Notes under the pieces: generated by a model
Seen by the model: the letters and a program-made list of their open reading frames with translations, nothing else
Databases searched by the model: none
What the model was told of the DNA's origin: nothing
Assembly: GCA_003586115.2 (NCBI GenBank)
Contig: QVOM02000101.1
Location: 27,102,204-27,166,203 of the forward strand
Direction of reading: 5' to 3'
DNA: 64,000 nucleotides
Origin: Salvator merianae
Taxonomy: Eukaryota > Chordata > Lepidosauria > Squamata > Teiidae
Shown: one piece after another, positions 12,518 through 23,115 of the stretch
Layout of the letters: every line of letters starts with the position of its first letter
How positions within the stretch are numbered: position 1 is the first letter of the stretch
Program-made: the position numbers and the translations under genes

Positions 12518-13975
12518 TTGGGGAATTTCTTTGCAGATAAAATCTCAACCCTCCACAGAGGTCTTCCAACAGATTTAGAGGCAGTAGGAGTAATTGAGGC
12601 CCCTCATCCGTCTTTCACTGGAAATTTTGTTCACTTCAGACCACTGCTACCAGAAGATGTCGACAATATCCTGGTAATAACAAAATCCACTACTTGTTTA
12701 TTAGACCTGTGTCCAACTTGGCTTGTTAAATCTTGCTGGGACATACTTCTCAGCCCTCTGATGGATATTATTAACTGCTCCCTTACTCAAGGTGTTTTCC
12801 CAGAGAGGCTTGTTCGTCCACTCCTAAAAAAACCAACCTTAGATGGCTCTGATTTATCAAACTATTGCCCAATTTCTAACCTTCCATTTTTAGGTAAGGT
12901 AATTGAAAGAGCGGTGTTGGACCAGCTCCAGGACTATTTGGATGAAGCATCTGTTCTGGATGATTATCAGTCAGGCTTCTGCAAAGGTCATAGTACAGAG
13001 ACAGCTGGGCAGCACTCCCTTCAGTGTGGAGTACCGCAAGGAGCTATCTTATCCTCAACACTGTTTAGCATCTTTATGCGTCCTCTGGCCAATCTGGCAT
13101 GCTCCCTTGGCTTTGAGTGTTATCAATACACCGATGACACTCAGCTGATTTTCCTGTTGGCCGAAAGGCTGTCTTCGATCCCTGACTCATTTCACCGTGG
13201 TTTGGAATTTATTACCAAATGGCTGACAGCAAGTGGTTTGAAGGTTAATCCAGGGAAGACGGAGGTGCTGTGGGTGGGTAGATGCAGGGGAGTCGGGACC
13301 TTGAATCTTCCAGCTCTTGGTGGCCACCAACTTCAATTCTCCACTGTAGTGAAGAGCTTGGGTGTACACCTGGACTCCAGTTTGTCTTTGGAGGTCCAGA
13401 TGAAATGCACTGTTTCATCTGCCTTCTACTACCTCCACAGAGCTCGGCAGTTGCCCCCCTACCTCTCCCATCAACACCTAGCCACAGTGATCCATTCAAC
13501 TGTCACCTCACTTTTAGACTACTGCAACTCGCTCTACGCAGGCCTTCCTCTGTATCTGACCCGGAAATTGAAACTGGTCCAGAATGCAGCTGCCCTTCTC
13601 TTATCTGGTACTTCCTTTAGGGACCATATTTCCCTGGTCCTATGGGAGTTGCACTGGCTACCAGTGGACCTCTGGATCAGGTACAAGGTTTTGCTATTAA
13701 CATTTAAGGCATATTGTGGCCTGGGACCCACATATCTCAGGAACTACACCCTCCCGTATGAGCCTACAAGGTCACTGAGATCTCAAAATAAAGATCTCCT
13801 AGTGATGCCCAGGATCAAGGACATAAGATTGGCCTCTATACGGGCTCGTGCCTTTTCTGCATTTGCCCCATGTTGGTGGAACGATCTTCCAGATGAAGTG
13901 AGGGCCTTGCAGGATTCTGCTGATTTCTGCAAGGCCTGCAAGATGGCACTTTTTAATATGTCTGTTGGAGGTTAG
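12518..13975 (+). pseudogene. L2 reverse transcriptase, inactive (internal deletion)
   Basis: This 485-codon open frame is the longest in the window. Recognisable in order are VRPLLKKPTLDGSDLSNY (RT entry), FLGKVIERAVLDQLQ, DDYQSGFCKGHSTETA, then directly CGVPQGAILSSTLFSIFM and YQYTDDTQL (the YxDD box). After these come GLKVNPGKTEVLWVG, LGVHLDSSLSLEVQ, DYCNSLYAGLP, LKLVQNAAALLLSG and LHWLPVDLWIRYKV, matching the L2-clade C-terminus. About 80-90 residues normally lying between HSTETA and GVPQG are missing, including the LDLSAAFDTIDH motif that carries the first catalytic Asp. The deletion preserves the frame, so the ORF looks intact although the enzyme cannot work. The start codon is arbitrary. 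Confidence 0.92.
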
Positions 13976-14143
13976 TTTTATTGTTTCTGTTCATTAGTTG
14001 GGATTTTAGCTTTTTAAAGGTTTTTATTGTAGGCTGGTGCTTCGAGATTTGTAATTTTATTTTGTTATATGGTTTTATATTTTGATGTTGTTTTTAATTT
14101 TGTTGTAAGCCACCCATAGGGAAGGGCAGGGTATAAGCAATAA

Positions 14144-14197
14144 ATTTCATTTCATTCATTTCATTTCATTTCATTTCATTTCATTTCATTTCATTTA
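14144..14197. repeat. (CATTT)n tail of the L2 element
   Basis: About ten CATTT units follow the L2 3' end, with one imperfect unit. Tandem short repeats at the 3' terminus are normal for this LINE clade. Confidence 0.95.
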
Positions 14198-14594
14198 GAC
14201 AGTTTGTCACATTCTGTATCCAGATGCTGCCTTCTAAGACACCTTGGAAGCTGGAACAAAAGTTCTGGGTCTTCAGAGTTTCCATCCAGACCACTTTTGG
14301 GGTGGATCCATTTCTGGAGTGCCACTGAAAAGTGTCCCCCATAGTGTACTAGACCATGGGTGTGTGCTATCTCTCCATGGTCTAGTATACCAGGCTTGGG
14401 CAAACTGTAAAACTTGATGTTGCAGTCTACAGCTATCCTAGACTAGGGTCCCATTTGGGATGCTCTAGCCCAGACCATGCTTTGCCCTATGCAGAAGAAA
14501 CACAAGTGGATCTCTGTTGTTCTACACTAGAGTATGTAAGGCAGAGGCCTAGACTGGATCATAGTCCAGTTTACAACCCAGTGCAGAAAGAGCC
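14198..14594 (+). mobile_element. Right part of the MITE split by the L2
   Basis: It ends AGTGCAGAAAGAGCC, the inverse of the left terminus at 11885 (GGGCTTTTCTGCACT). It includes a 17-bp inverted repeat, AGTGTACTAGACCATGG (14343-14359) against CCATGGTCTAGTATACC (14375-14391). This lies between the L2 tail and the terminus and would be the remainder of the host MITE. Confidence 0.5.
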
Positions 14595-15939
14595 TTGGTA
14601 TCCCGTTTCTTAGTATTATATAACAAATTATGAAACTACTAGCCAGTTGCTCAGAACCTTAACGCTAAGATGCTGATGTTTTCTAGCCTCCTATAAAAGT
14701 GCCGTTTAGTCTTTCCTTGCTGTTTGTTTTCTTTTTCTATTACCTTCTGAAATATTGCAAGTAAGGTAATGCATTTTCTAACAGCTCTTTGCCAAGAATG
14801 AACTTAATCATGGAACCATTTTGCATACAATATTCATCACATCAGCTTTCTGATGTTTCCAGGAGTTACACAAAAAAATGATTTATGGTGATACTATTTT
14901 AAAAGGTTCACATGATTTTTAGCTATTTATTGGATGACCCCAAATCACTTCTTCATAAAGAAAGATAAAATTGAATAAACAAATGGGGGGAAATAACAGC
15001 TGAGTCAGTAGATTTTTTTTTCCCCATACAGCTGGATAATAATACCATGCACTTCAAATGTTCTAGCCTCTACTAGTAATTTTTCTTCCATGATAAACTG
15101 AAATGGCATCATTTTAGTTTTAGTTTAATTTAGTTCTTGATTGCAGCTATTCCTATTGCAGCTACTCAGGACAATGAAGCATAAATGGAAGGTTGTGTTT
15201 TGGTTTGTTTTTTAACTTTCCTTCTTCCAACAAAAAAGAAAAGAAAAAGTAGTGAAGAAAGTAATATATACGTTGCAGTGGAGAGGAAGTCATCCCTGAA
15301 TGATGATTGGTGGAAATAACTTTGTCCTTTTTCTCTCTGGCAAGAGAGTGAATTGTTGCTGGATGTACTGGCGCCACAACAGTAACTTATTTGGCTTATT
15401 GAGTGCAGTTTCATAATGCATTTTTACTCATTGTGATAATTTTGCTTATAATGTGAGGGTTTGTTTCACAACTGTGTGCATACCTGCTAAAAGCCTGAGG
15501 CCAGAGGTCAAGCCTGCAGCATGCTAGGAGCTTCTTCCTGCTTCAGCAGCTATTTTCTAACTCATATTTCACAATGGAAAGGTGTTTGGAGGAGCTGTGT
15601 TGAGAAGAAACAGTGTTCTATATGAGATTCTGAGGGTTTTGGTGAATTTTGTGTGGGTTTTGATAAGTGTGAGGCATGGACTCCTTGGGTGGAACACACC
15701 CTGGCCCAGGGGTGTGAGCAAGAATCCTCATCTCAGTGCAGCCAATCCTACCAAAGTATAGATGCACTCAAAGAATAAAAAAGAAGGCACCCTTCAAAAT
15801 AATAGTCTGTAGCCTAAAAATGATAGCATTACCAAGCCAATCAATACTCTTTTAACTTGCAAATGACCCCTATTGAAATTACTGGTGACACTATTCTCAG
15901 TACTGTATCGTTGTTCAGGATTGCCCTGTTAGACAGAAA
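14595..15939. other. Unrecognised AT-rich DNA
   Basis: No gene or transposon end that I can support. Overlapping short frames occur on both strands only. Confidence 0.45.
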
Positions 15940-16385
15940 AGGCCTTTTTACACTTTCCACCATGGAATGTTCCTCAGCAAACATTCCATGGTAGAATAGG
16001 TCCCACAGTGCAGACACCAGCAGTATACGAGCATTCACGATGTGAGTGCTGATGCCCTGCTTGCATTCGTAACCATGACAGTGGCCAGGAAGTGTCCGAA
16101 TGCTGTCATGGTGACCAGCAATGTCGTGGATCACTCAGCCATAGTCATGTGATCACACAATGCAGAGGTGTGTTGCATTTGCATTGTTTTTGCACCTGGA
16201 AGCGCATTGTGTTTGCATTGTGTTTGCACCCAGAACTGGGTGCAGACACACTTTACTGGGAACAGTCTAGCTGCTCCTGATACAGCTGTAGATTCTGCTC
16301 CCAATTGCATGGGGCTCCAGAAGTGCAGAGGCACTTGACTAGTGAGTGACTCTGATGCTCATTAGCTTCAAGTACGAATAGGCTC
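15940..16385. mobile_element. Probable GGGCC-group MITE, short subgroup
   Basis: The left end AGGCCTTTTTACACTTTCC and the right end AAGTACGAATAGGCTC are inverted and resemble GGGCCTGTTCGCACTT. An inner palindrome, CCATGGAATGTTC with AACATTCCATGG, lies near the left end (about 15960-15992). The interior shares GCTGTCATGGTGACCAGCA and GCATTTGCATTG phrases with the copies at 38061, 41401 and 62211. Flanking 3-bp duplications are not exact. Confidence 0.55.
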
Positions 16386-18019
16386 TAAGTGTCCGAATGT
16401 AAACATGTCCCTTGACTAAAATAACTGATCAGAATGCAGGGGAATGAATAAATAAATAAATAACCCAGTAAATAAATATTTAAGTTCATTTTCTTGACTT
16501 TATAAAATATGAAAAGACCAAAACAAGTACAATCTGGATGGGATGTATTGATTGTCTGCAAGCCATTTAGGAAGAGGGAGAGGGGAAAAAAGAGTAGAAG
16601 CTTTGTATAACAGTTAACTTATTATGTTACTTTAATCAAGTATTCATTGGTAATGTACTTCATGGCCCACTTTCTCCTAATGCACCTAACACAAACAGAC
16701 TTGAACACAATGATAACTTTTTAATTATTTGTCACTTTGAATCTATATGAGTTAGAAATTCATTAAAATGGAAAAGAGAGAACATTAGCCTGGGGGCCCA
16801 TGGTGAAGTGAGGTGACTAAAACATGGAAAACTCATACTGTAACAATGTAGTTGCATGTGAAATCAGTTTTCTTATGTCTGAAATAAAATTTCATTCAAG
16901 AGAATTCAGGTTAATTTGGTGGAAAGAAGAACAGCATGATCTGATCTATATGAGCTTGTTATAAAGTTAAAAGAAGATGGTTAAGTAAACTTCAGCAACT
17001 TCTGCATATTATGTGGCACAGATGGAGGACACTGGTTCTGGGATGGAGCACAGTGGAAGGTCATCTGAATTGGCCATACATCCTGGCCTGTGTGGACGTT
17101 GAGGCCAGTTCCCTGCCCTCAGATTCCATCTGGCAGCATTTTGCTAGTTGACCGCAGAAATTGTCCATTTTCAAAGCCTGACAAAATGTTGTCGAGATCT
17201 GTCTCTTCTGTACGGCAGAAGCAGGAGTAAACCTGGCCTGTCGCATATTTGCAGAACAAGTTTTCCCACACTGCAGACAGAATGTTGTGTGGAGTCCCAG
17301 GAACTGGCAGGGATGTGGTGATATGGGGTCATGCCAAAATAATGCTTGGCCTTCTTTCGGTATACAGTGATGTGTGGATACTGTGCACCTTGCATCCTGC
17401 TGGCATTGTCCAATAGGGCTATGCAGAACCTACTTTTACATGAAACAGTTTCAATATTAAAAAACAGGTTCCACACTGCTTTTTCACAGTAATATCTGCA
17501 AACACAAAAAATGATTATGGGTTTTAATAATTTTTGGTCTGGATTTTATGTAAACTTACATCTGGTTTTGGGAAGAAAATATACAAACACTTCCTCCAAC
17601 ATTTAAAAATGAAAAATAGAGTGACCCTATGTATTATATAAATATAATATAAATATAAATAAGTACATAAATGGAATTTGTACAGAAGGTTAAGACCATG
17701 GTTCTTATCCACAAATGCAAAGTTGGCAACATTAGAAATTTCTGCTTCAAATACATAGAAATCAGCAGAATTTGATAAAATTATTAATATTAAGATGCCA
17801 TTTTATTAAATCACATGAACAAATGGAACAATGAACATATTTCTTTCCTTTTCAGGATCTCCTTATAAGCCTTTTCTCATAAATTAGTAGTTTCATGATG
17901 CTTCTGTTTTTATGATTTAAACATAACTGATAGGATCAAAAACATCTAACTGGCAATATGTATATGCTTAAAATACTAGTGAAGACACTCCTATTCGTCT
18001 TGGTTGATGAGACAGTTTC
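16386..18019. other. Mostly unrecognised; GC-richer block at 17030-17480
   Basis: Most is AT-rich with no feature. The segment 17030-17480 is GC-richer and has two adjacent open frames on the minus strand, about 101 and 61 codons, in different frames. I do not recognise the protein. It may be a fragment of a transposon or a processed pseudogene. Confidence 0.35.
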
Positions 18020-18130
18020 TTGTCCCAATTTTCAGGCATTATTATTGTTTTTAGTTGTTACTGTTGTATTTTTTATGATTGCAAGCTGTCCTGAGACATA
18101 GGCAGGATAAAAATGCAAATACATAGAATT
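18020..18130 (+). mobile_element. L2 LINE 3'-end fragment
   Basis: GTTTTTAGTTGTTACTG, then GCAAGCTGTCCTGAGACATAGGCAGGATAAAAATGCAAAT, read in two parts, follows the same order as the L2 3' UTR at 14030-14140 (GTTTTTAATTTTGTTGTAAGC ... GGGCAGGGTATAAGC). It is a short, severely 5'-truncated copy. Confidence 0.5.
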
Positions 18131-18251
18131 GCCAAGATCCTACACTCTATACAATCAATGAAGAAAGTGTATGAATGAGAAGAGAAAGGGGGAAAATAAT
18201 TATGGATCTAGGGCACTTCAAACAAAGATTAAATCCTTCAATCTGGAGTGA

Positions 18252-18452
18252 GTAGCTATAACTCAGTGGTAGACCAAACTGTCTAGAAAGCAGAGTGTCA
18301 CCAGTTTGTTCCTCAGCCTCTCCCAGGAAGTGGGTAATGACAAATCACTTCTGTATCTCTGCCATGAAAACTGTACAGAGGTCCCCAAGGCTGTGCCCAT
18401 GCAGTCAACCTGGAGTCAGCCAGAAATCATTGGCACCCAACAACACTAATAT
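18252..18452 (+). mobile_element. tRNA-derived SINE (squamate type)
   Basis: The 5' part GTAGCTATAACTCAGTGGTA resembles a tRNA 5' half with an A-box. The following part matches the SINE at 47776 and the antisense one at 42900: CAGCCTCTCCCAGGAAGTGGGTAATG, ATGTCTCTGCCA-like ATCTCTGCCATGAAAACTG, and GTCAACCTGGAGTCAGCCAG, followed by TTGGCACCCAACAAC. The B-box is mutated, so this copy is unlikely to be transcribed. Confidence 0.75.
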
Positions 18453-18453
18453 T

Positions 18454-18489
18454 CATCCATCCATCCATCCATCCATCCATCCATCCATA
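18454..18489. repeat. (ATCC)n microsatellite at the SINE 3' side
   Basis: About nine ATCC units immediately follow the SINE, probably expanded from its tail. Confidence 0.95.
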
Positions 18490-20199
18490 CTCTGTTAAAT
18501 GTAATTTAACACTGTGTTCTAATCAGTGCACAAATTATTAAAAAGAAAGATAAACTGTCATGAAGAGTTTAATACCTGTCTTCAGCAAATCTGGAAATAT
18601 AATCTATAGGTGTGTCAACTGCCCAACGTAAGCAGTGTTTGTCATGATAATGAATTTGAAGGAGACAGTCCAGGGAAAGATAAATTGGCCAAGAGAGGAA
18701 AAGAGGGGAAAATGAAAACAACCAAACAAAACATTATGAGGTGGTGGCGACAGCTGTAGCCTCAGTTCTACCAAGTCTGAACCCTCTATTCTTCCCATGC
18801 TCTGAGTAGCAACTGACACCATGGACATCCCTTCCCATCATGTATGTCAGGTAAAAGATATTCCACCCATTTTGGCTTTGTCTCTGTGTTGCATTAGGTC
18901 TTTCTTGTTTTTGGTGAAGGAAAAATATGATAAGATGGTGTTGATGTGGTATAACGAAGATGATGATTATGATTCTTGCTGTGTGATCCCTCCAGCCTTT
19001 TTTGTAGTTGCTGCTTTGTTTGGCTCAGGACTGAGGCCTAGAGGAAAGAGGATTTGTTACAGGTACTAGGTACAAATGTTTTGTTTTCATTTACAGGGAT
19101 CTTTCAGGGAGGCTGATCTACCAGTGACTGTATATCCATTGGAAAGAAAGGACATTTTAGCTAGGATTTTGTTTTTGGATAGGTAAGCTTAGTGAGCTGT
19201 TTTTATTTATTTGTTTGTAGTGGGGGGCATTCCACCAGTATCTTTAACTGCATGGACAAAAGCATTTTTCTCCCCTTTCAGGGATTTTTTTTTTTTCATG
19301 TTCTGTGGATTTTTACATTGACCATGGTAGTGAATAAACAAGGGGCCTGCTTTCCATGTCTCTTTCACCAGTGCAACACTGTGGGGTGTTGCCCACAAGC
19401 TTCCCTTCCTTCAAGAACTTGAGTCTGAGGTACAGCAGCCATTTGGATCATTAGAAGTAGAAGAGAGAAGCCCATCTCTTCTTGAGAAATCTGAGATTCA
19501 TCTCACAAGAGAAGAGGTGGTAAATGAAATGGTTTTATCTGCCAGAACAGCTCAATCACCCATCTCCATTCTCCAAAATCCTAGATTTCAATGCAGTCCT
19601 GGAGACTGAAACCAAGGAGCAGCAGGGACCTCTCCCTAGTATTTCATAATGCTAGATCAAGACAGCAGCATCAGCAGCATCATTTCCAGATCCAATTTCT
19701 CTCCCACTTTTATCCATGATGCATAGTAGCCACTTTGTGACAAATGTTCACTCTGCTTCTTCAGAATTCCTTAAGTGCCCACAGACCCAAAACACTTGGG
19801 ATTGTACAGGGATGAGGCCACAATGCAAGACATGCAAGTTTAGCCAAGCATTGAAAAGTTCCAGAATTCCAATTTTGTCAATATTGAACTTTGTGGTTAG
19901 TTATTCCATAGCACAGGGCCTGAAATCTAAAAGAATATAAGGTGACTGACCAATACATACTATTTTAGGGGAGCATTCTTAGATGGTGTTAACTATACCT
20001 GCAACTTCGTCTAACCCTTATAAGAACATGTTATGCATCCCAAATATAAAGGGATGCGGAATACCATTTGTAATTCAGCAATAGAACATTTCCAAATAAT
20101 TATGTTCTGGGCTGTATCTAAAAGATGAAGGACTTCTGTCCTCAGAGAATATGTGTGTATAGATAAATTTACCTAGTATTTTAGTCCAGCTTGTTCTAT
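18490..20199. other. Unrecognised DNA
   Basis: No coding region or repeat I can support. Short open frames only. Confidence 0.4.
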
Positions 20200-20272
20200 T
20201 TTTTATTGACTTTTGATATACATTTTATCTCCCTTTATACCCTAAGGTCTCGGGGTAAAGTTGCAAGTAATT
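20200..20272 (-). mobile_element. L2 LINE 3'-end fragment, antisense
   Basis: TTTTATCTCCCTTTATACCC followed by TAAGGTCTCGGGGTAAAGTTGC is the reverse of an L2 3' end. It parallels CTATCCCACCCTTTACCAG ... GGTCTCAGAATGGCTTAC at 31133-31170. A very short copy. Confidence 0.5.
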
Positions 20273-20317
20273 AATTATCAGTTAAAAAAAATACTAAAAA
20301 AATGTGAAACCTGTAGC

Positions 20318-21437
20318 TAGGGATGTGCACGAAATTTCGAAGCAACGAAATTTCGTACGAATTTCGTTGCTTTGCAACATTCGCATCGAATGCGAAGTGC
20401 CCTCTCTATCGCGAAAGCGAATAGCGAAAGTCACGGCGATTTTTGTCAATTTTCATGACCTTCGCTACTCACCGCGAACGGCTATTTTTCGTCTTTTTTC
20501 GCTGCGAAAACTGCGATGCAACGAAGCTTGGTAGCGTCGTAGCCTCAAGTCTCTGCCTCTAGAGGTGGAAATTGTAATGCATCACATTAGGAAAAATGGT
20601 ATTTTTTTAACTCTTCGCCTGCCTCGCAGCGATCGCACCACATGAGGATGAGAAACTCAGATGGCTAGGAGTTAAGAAAACGTCTTTGATGGTGTTATAT
20701 AGTTCTGCTTTTTGAAACGGAGGGCAAGACAAGGCGTCATTTTGCTGCTGCTCGGAAGTAGGGAGGGAGGGCAAGACGAGGCGTCATTTCGCTGCTGCTC
20801 GGAAGTAGGGAGCTATTTCATCCTGCGGCTGCCGCCAGTCTTCTAAATTACGCGCTGAGCTGAAGGCAATTGCTTCGTGCGTCGCTGACTAAACCTGCCC
20901 GCCTCATAGGCGAGGTAATAATTTCTGTGCCCCAAACGATCAGCACAGACGGCAGACAGCGACGAGTCGCGCCGATAAGTTAAAGGGACAGAAGTTAGCG
21001 TGCGTGCGCGCACAGACATGAGCGTCGAAAAGGCATCGAAAATGACAAAAAATCAAAGCGAAAAAAATTCCTTCGCTTGCTTTCGCTTGCTTTCGATCTG
21101 CAGTGAGGAACCCCAAACGTGCCTTCGTTGCTTTGAATCCTGCTACAAACCGGCCGCCGGTAAAAAGTAAGCTCCGTGCAATTTTTACTTTTAACGAAGC
21201 AACTCCTTAAATTAGCAACATGGACGGTCAAATATAGAAGGGAGAGGGCAGGGGGATATGCGGCGTTTATTTTTCGCTAGTTATTTCATTGATTTTGCAC
21301 TTCCGGTTTTTGAAAAATTTTCCTGCGAAAACGAAAATCGCCATTTTCACGACTTCCGTTTTCGTGCGAAAACAAAGCAACGAAGTTTCGATGCATTGAG
21401 AAACGAACAGAGAAAATTCATTTCGTGCACATCCCTA
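20318..21437. mobile_element. hAT-type MITE, TAGGGATGTGCA family, copy 1 (1120 bp)
   Basis: The ends TAGGGATGTGCACGAAATTT and AAATTCATTTCGTGCACATCCCTA (quoted only for their inverted pairing, CGTGCACATCCCTA) are terminal inverted repeats. The exact 8-bp duplication CCTGTAGC flanks it (20310-20317, 21438-21445), a hAT hallmark. A 33-bp hairpin lies just inside the left end (20340-20372; 13-bp arms AAGCAACGAAATT / AATTTCGTTGCTT around TCGTACG). Two 47-bp tandem units occupy 20720-20812. The interior is CpG-rich against AT-rich flanks and nearly identical to 52536-53758, implying recent insertion. There is no transposase, so it was mobilised in trans. Shared small open frames are explained by sequence identity. 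Confidence 0.92.
20720..20812. repeat. 47-bp minisatellite inside the hAT MITE, 2 units
   Basis: Units begin GAGGGCAAGACRAGGCGTCA and end CTCGGAAGTAGGGAGG, at 20720-20766 and 20767-20812. The same array has four units in the copy at 52938-53124. Confidence 0.92.
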
Positions 21438-21789
21438 CCTGTAGCAAGTGAAAACAGCAGATTGCTGTAGATTGTGACACACTTCTCTCCCTGACACACA
21501 ATGGTTCTTAGCCCACTGTAAGTGGCAGGTGTAAGGAAGGGGGTAGTGCTAGGAGTCCGGTTTAACAGATCCTCTTGACAAAGAAAAATGTTCTGGTGGA
21601 CTCTTGATCTTGTTGGGTGGTGGCGAACTAGATATTTTTTTTCTTTCTTCAGGTTTTTGCTCCCCTCTCATTTGATAGGTTATTTTTGAATGAAAAAGGA
21701 GGAGGGTAGGGGTAACAGCAGCACTGGGCTAAGGGCAGGAAATCTCTTTTTCATCTTTGAGAATTTTGTCTCCAGACAGAGATAATTCA

Positions 21790-22950
21790 GACCACTGTCT
21801 ACACATAAACACAGAGACAGACTAACTGAACAAGATATTTCAACAAATCATTAAACAGCATATATGGGAGCACTTGGATGGGAATGCAGTAATTAACCAA
21901 AGCCAACATGGATTTGTAACAAACAAGTCATGCCAGACTAATCTCATTTCCTTTTATGACAAAATTACTGGACGGATCGATCAAGGAAAGGCTGTGGACA
22001 TAGTATATCTTGACTTTAGCAAAGCATTTGACAAGGTGTCTCATACTATACTTATTGAAAAAATGATCAAATATGGGATTGACAGGACAACTGTTAGGTG
22101 GATTCATAACTGGCTTAGTGATCGTACTCAAAGAGTGGTCACAAATGGCTTCACATCCGATTGGAAGACTGTCTCGAGTGGGGTACCGCAAGGCTCTGTC
22201 TTGGGCCCATTGCTGTTCAACATTTTTATAAACGATCTGGATGAAGGTGTCGAGGGGATGCTGATCAAATTTGCAGACGACACAAAGCTAGGAGGGGTTG
22301 CTAACACTAGGGAGGAGAAGGAGAGGATTCAAAATGATTTGGACAAGCTTGAACAGTGGGCTGAAACTAACAGAATGACATTTAACAGGGAGAAATGCAA
22401 AGTTTTACATCTGGGTAAGAAAAATGACAATATCCAATACAGAATGGGGGGAATCTCGCTGAGCAGCAGCACATGTGAAAAGGATCTGGGTGTCCTAGTA
22501 GATCATAGATTAAACATGAGTCAACAGTGTGATGCAGCTGCAAAAAAGGCAAATACCATCCTGGGCTGTATCAAGAAGAGTATAAAGTCTAGATCACGGG
22601 AAGTAATTGTCCCACTTTACTCTTCCTTGGTCAGACCTCATCTGGAGTATTGTGTCCAGTTCTGGGCACCCCAGTTTAAAAAAGACATTGAAACAATGGG
22701 ATGAAACTTCAAGGGAGTAGATACAGGCTAGATATTAGGAAAAACTTCCTGACCGTAAGGGCAATCAGTCACTGGAACAGGTTGCCACAGGAGGTGGTGG
22801 GCTCTCCTTCGCTGGAGGTCTTCATGGAGAGGCTGGACGGTTATCTGTCTGGGATGCTTTAGTGAATCCTGCATTGAGCAGGGGGTTGGACCCGATGACC
22901 CTAGAGGTCCCTTCCAACTCTATGATTCTATTCTATTCTATATTCTATGA
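21790..22950 (+). mobile_element. CR1 LINE, 5'-truncated, with 3' UTR
   Basis: This 5'-truncated chicken-repeat-1 clade element holds most of the RT domain, a C-terminal piece (RKNFLTVRAISHWNRLPQ ... SLEVFMERLDGYL, frame +, about 22702-22860) and the diagnostic CR1 3' end. That end reads GGACCCGATGACCCTAGAGG, then TCCCTTCCAACTCTATGATT, then repeated ATTCT/ATTCTATG units at 22921-22950. The junction near 22700 lacks the stretch that normally links the RT to the C-terminal domain, so there is an internal deletion with a frame change. Inactive. Confidence 0.95.
21826..22704 (+). pseudogene. CR1 reverse transcriptase fragment
   Basis: The frame is open from about 21826. It shows SQHGFVTNKSCQTNLISF, then DIVYLDFSKAFDKVSH (motif A with catalytic Asp), SSGVPQGSVLGPLLFNIFIN and the intact FADD box (IKFADDTKLGG). 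These are followed by MTFNREKCKVLHLGKK, KDLGVLVDHRLNMS and RPHLEYCVQFWAPQFKKDIE. All visible catalytic residues are present. However, the N-terminal endonuclease is absent and the frame ends at a deletion junction after DIETMG. It has no host function that I can infer. Confidence 0.93.
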
Positions 22951-23115
22951 AAATAAATGGACTGTGACTGGATAAAGTCCACTCTGCACAAAGTTTGAAC
23001 TATGCATGATAGTCTAGATCACAGTACTGAACAGTCAATTTTGGTGTGATCTCCATGACTGAAAGCCACTTCAGGTCATCAGTAAGTAATTAGTGTGAAC
23101 TCTCTTTCTCTCTCT

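Larger units (their letters stand above)
11973..14197 (+). mobile_element. 5'-truncated L2-clade LINE with pentanucleotide tail
   Basis: This non-LTR retrotransposon copy of about 2.2 kb covers the end of the endonuclease domain (ELPWSDHNALRVSF), the linker, the reverse transcriptase, the C-terminal domain and a short 3' UTR. It ends GGGCAGGGTATAAGCAATAAA followed by a (CATTT)n tail, the usual layout of an L2-type 3' end. The 5' part is lost, as is normal for incomplete reverse transcription. Frame changes near 12270-12520 and a large internal deletion in the RT make it inactive. Confidence 0.9.

Noticed and set aside
20995..21231. A minus-strand open frame with its counterpart at 53201-53542, encoding the same short peptide
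   Set aside because: Both lie inside the two copies of one hAT-type MITE. Conservation is explained by copy identity, the frame length differs between copies, and there is no domain.
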